From Hahella sp. HNIBRBA332 (lineage in GTDB: Bacteria > Pseudomonadota > Gammaproteobacteria > Pseudomonadales > Oleiphilaceae): a stretch of DNA of 64,000 bases. Location of the stretch: contig NZ_CP132203.1 in NCBI RefSeq assembly GCF_030719035.1, positions 3,793,501-3,857,500 on the forward strand, read 5' to 3'. Below the pieces are notes generated by a model, which was not told where the DNA came from, made no database searches, and worked only from the letters and a program-made list of their open reading frames with translations. The position numbers and the translations under genes were made by a program. This document shows positions 62,291-64,000 of this stretch, piece by piece; position 1 is the first letter of the stretch; each line of letters begins with the position of its first letter.

Positions 62291-62569
62291 TCAATTTTCG
62301 ATGAGCAAATAAAATTGTTCGTCAGGGTATACCATCCCCAACTGACTGCGGGCTCTCTCTTCTATCGCGCTCTGCGCGAGTTTCAGCTCCATTACTTCAG
62401 CCTCAAGCCTGCGATTCCTTTCCGCCAACTGCTCGTTCTCTTCTTTCTGGCTCGCAACCTGACGATCAAGCACCCAGGCCTGCGCGAAAGACCCTTCGCC
62501 CACCCAAAGACGGAATTGAAGGACGCCAATAATCAGCGCCAAAACTGTCCACAACCAATTTACACGCAT
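62291..62569 (-). CDS. ftsB: Cell division protein FtsB
   Basis: A 92-residue bitopic inner-membrane divisome protein: one TM at about 4-21 followed by a coiled coil (EENEQLAERNRRLEAEVMELK) and a short C-terminal part with IEERARSQLGMVYPDE, the conserved block. It bridges FtsL and FtsQ. No Shine-Dalgarno is clear. In most gammas eno precedes it; here an rRNA operon end does. Confidence 0.95.
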   Translation of the reverse strand: MRVNWLWTVLALIIGVLQFRLWVGEGSFAQAWVLDRQVASQKEENEQLAERNRRLEAEVMELKLAQSAIEERARSQLGMVYPDEQFYLLIEN

Positions 62570-62880
62570 AGCAGAACGACAATGAGGTTATATTTCCGTC
62601 GTCAATGACATTTTGCGTCCCTGCTGATTCAAGCAAGCTCCGCCATGACAATACTTTTTTTAGTGGCGGAATCGCTTATTTTATAGACTCTAATATTTAT
62701 AGTCGATAAGTGTTGATAATTTCCAGTAAAAAACACTTATAACTACATAAATTTAATGATATTTCTTTTTCGAAATTTAGTCCGGTTGAAACGGATTAGA
62801 GTAATTAGGGGTAGATGAAGCGCTCTACGGGAATAGTAAGAGGGGCTCTGACGCCTGGCCTGGGCATAAACTCCAGGCAT
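62570..62880. other. AT-rich spacer between ftsB and the rRNA terminator
   Basis: No gene is supported. The region should hold the ftsB-ispD promoter; I see no clear sigma70 pair. Its main feature is an inverted repeat at 62701-62744, listed separately. A 61-codon minus-strand frame at 62466-62651 is not protein-like. Confidence 0.5.
62701..62744. repeat. Inverted repeat upstream of ftsB
   Basis: ATAAGTGTT (62706-62714) and AACACTTAT (62732-62740) are perfect 9-bp arms, flanked by AGT and ACT that extend the symmetry; the loop is AT-rich. Possible operator or transcript-end structure. Confidence 0.55.
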
Positions 62881-62908
62881 AAAAAAACCCGTCACGAGGA
62901 CGGGTTCT
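62881..62908 (-). terminator. rRNA operon terminator
   Basis: On the minus strand AACCCGTCCTCGTGACGGGTT forms a stem (AACCCGTC / GACGGGTT) followed by a T run, directly after the 5S gene. Confidence 0.9.
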
Positions 62909-62919
62909 TCGTATTAAGA

Positions 62920-63034
62920 GCCTGACGACGACCTACTCTTGCATGGGAATCCACACTACCATCGGCGCTGGACTGTTTCACTTCTGAGTTCGGAATGGGA
63001 TCAGGTGGTTCCAGTCCGCTATGATCATCAGGCA
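62920..63034 (-). rRNA. rrf: 5S ribosomal RNA
   Basis: About 115 nt on the minus strand, starting TGCCTGATGATCATAGCGG and ending with GTCGTCAGGC; the internal CCATTCCGAACTCAGAAGTG is the universal 5S block. Ends are estimated from the complementary termini. Confidence 0.97.
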
Positions 63035-63149
63035 AAACCGTTAAGCTTTGTCTTAGTTCTAGCTTGTCTAGTTGGCGCTTGGTCAGAAGACCTTTAACTT
63101 GGATAAGCAGTTATACTCAATCAATACCGGTAAATTACTTCGGTGTTAT

Positions 63150-64000
<851 letters not shown>

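Overview
This window reads as the chromosome of a marine gamma-proteobacterium of the Pseudomonas/Oceanospirillales branch. Several gene orders recall Pseudomonas: pepA-holC-hypothetical-valS; MCP-ampE-ampD-DUF1631-nadC; DUF3108-purN-purM-DUF2066-hda; ispD-ispF-truD-surE-pcm-nlpD-rpoS. Moderate-to-high GC coding DNA, many chemotaxis and c-di-GMP genes and an Rnf operon fit an organism such as Hahella. That genus name is recall, not proof. There is no phage, transposase, integrase or CRISPR array; almost everything is core chromosome.

Layout. 1-5.3 kb: a tandem substrate-binding protein cut by the window edge, a Cache-type chemoreceptor, and lptF-lptG (LPS export permeases). 5.6-13.1 kb: pepA, holC, a conserved hypothetical gene, valS, a ketopantoate reductase-like gene, an unusual run of hairpins, and a PduO-type cobalamin adenosyltransferase. 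13.1-21.6 kb: a second chemoreceptor, syd, ampE-ampD, a DUF1631 protein, a retropepsin-like protease and nadC. 21.8-27.1 kb: a MASE1-PAS-GGDEF-EAL protein whose EAL domain has lost a metal ligand, then small metabolic and repair genes (DUF1289, thpR, acyltransferase, UDG-like, yqcC). 27.2-33.5 kb: an orphan ParA, hda, a CDP-alcohol phosphatidyltransferase, DUF2066, purM-purN and DUF3108. 33.6-40.5 kb: avtA, yjaG, a class II aldolase, dcd, apbC (mrp) and metG. 40.7-47.6 kb: rnfABCDGE and nth. 47.6-52.8 kb is the most accessory-looking part: a PhyH-type dioxygenase, a flavin-binding protein divergent from a MocR/PdxR regulator with two direct-repeat operators between them, a permuted papain-like protein, an alpha/beta hydrolase and a small orphan gene. 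52.9-62.6 kb: a coiled-coil lipoprotein, a chalcone-isomerase-like protein, rpoS, nlpD, a DUF368 lipid carrier translocase, pcm, surE, truD, ispF, ispD and ftsB. 62.9-64 kb: the 3' end of an rRNA operon (5S and partial 23S) on the minus strand.

How they work together. Envelope biogenesis recurs: LptFG export LPS; AmpD/AmpE handle muropeptide recycling; NlpD regulates amidases; FtsB belongs to the divisome; IspD/IspF make isoprenoid precursors and DUF368 recycles the isoprenoid lipid carrier. A second theme is replication and nucleotide supply (holC, hda, ParA, dcd, purM, purN). The Rnf complex beside nth may serve redox maintenance of Fe-S regulators and low-potential reductants, supported by the nearby Fe-S carrier ApbC.

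The strongest leads for follow-up are the MocR operator pair at 49.04-49.07 kb, the permuted NlpC/P60-like protein at 50.6 kb, the hairpin array at 12.4 kb, the structured element at 51.35 kb, the degenerate EAL domain, and a 17-bp tandem duplication in the 3' end of thpR.
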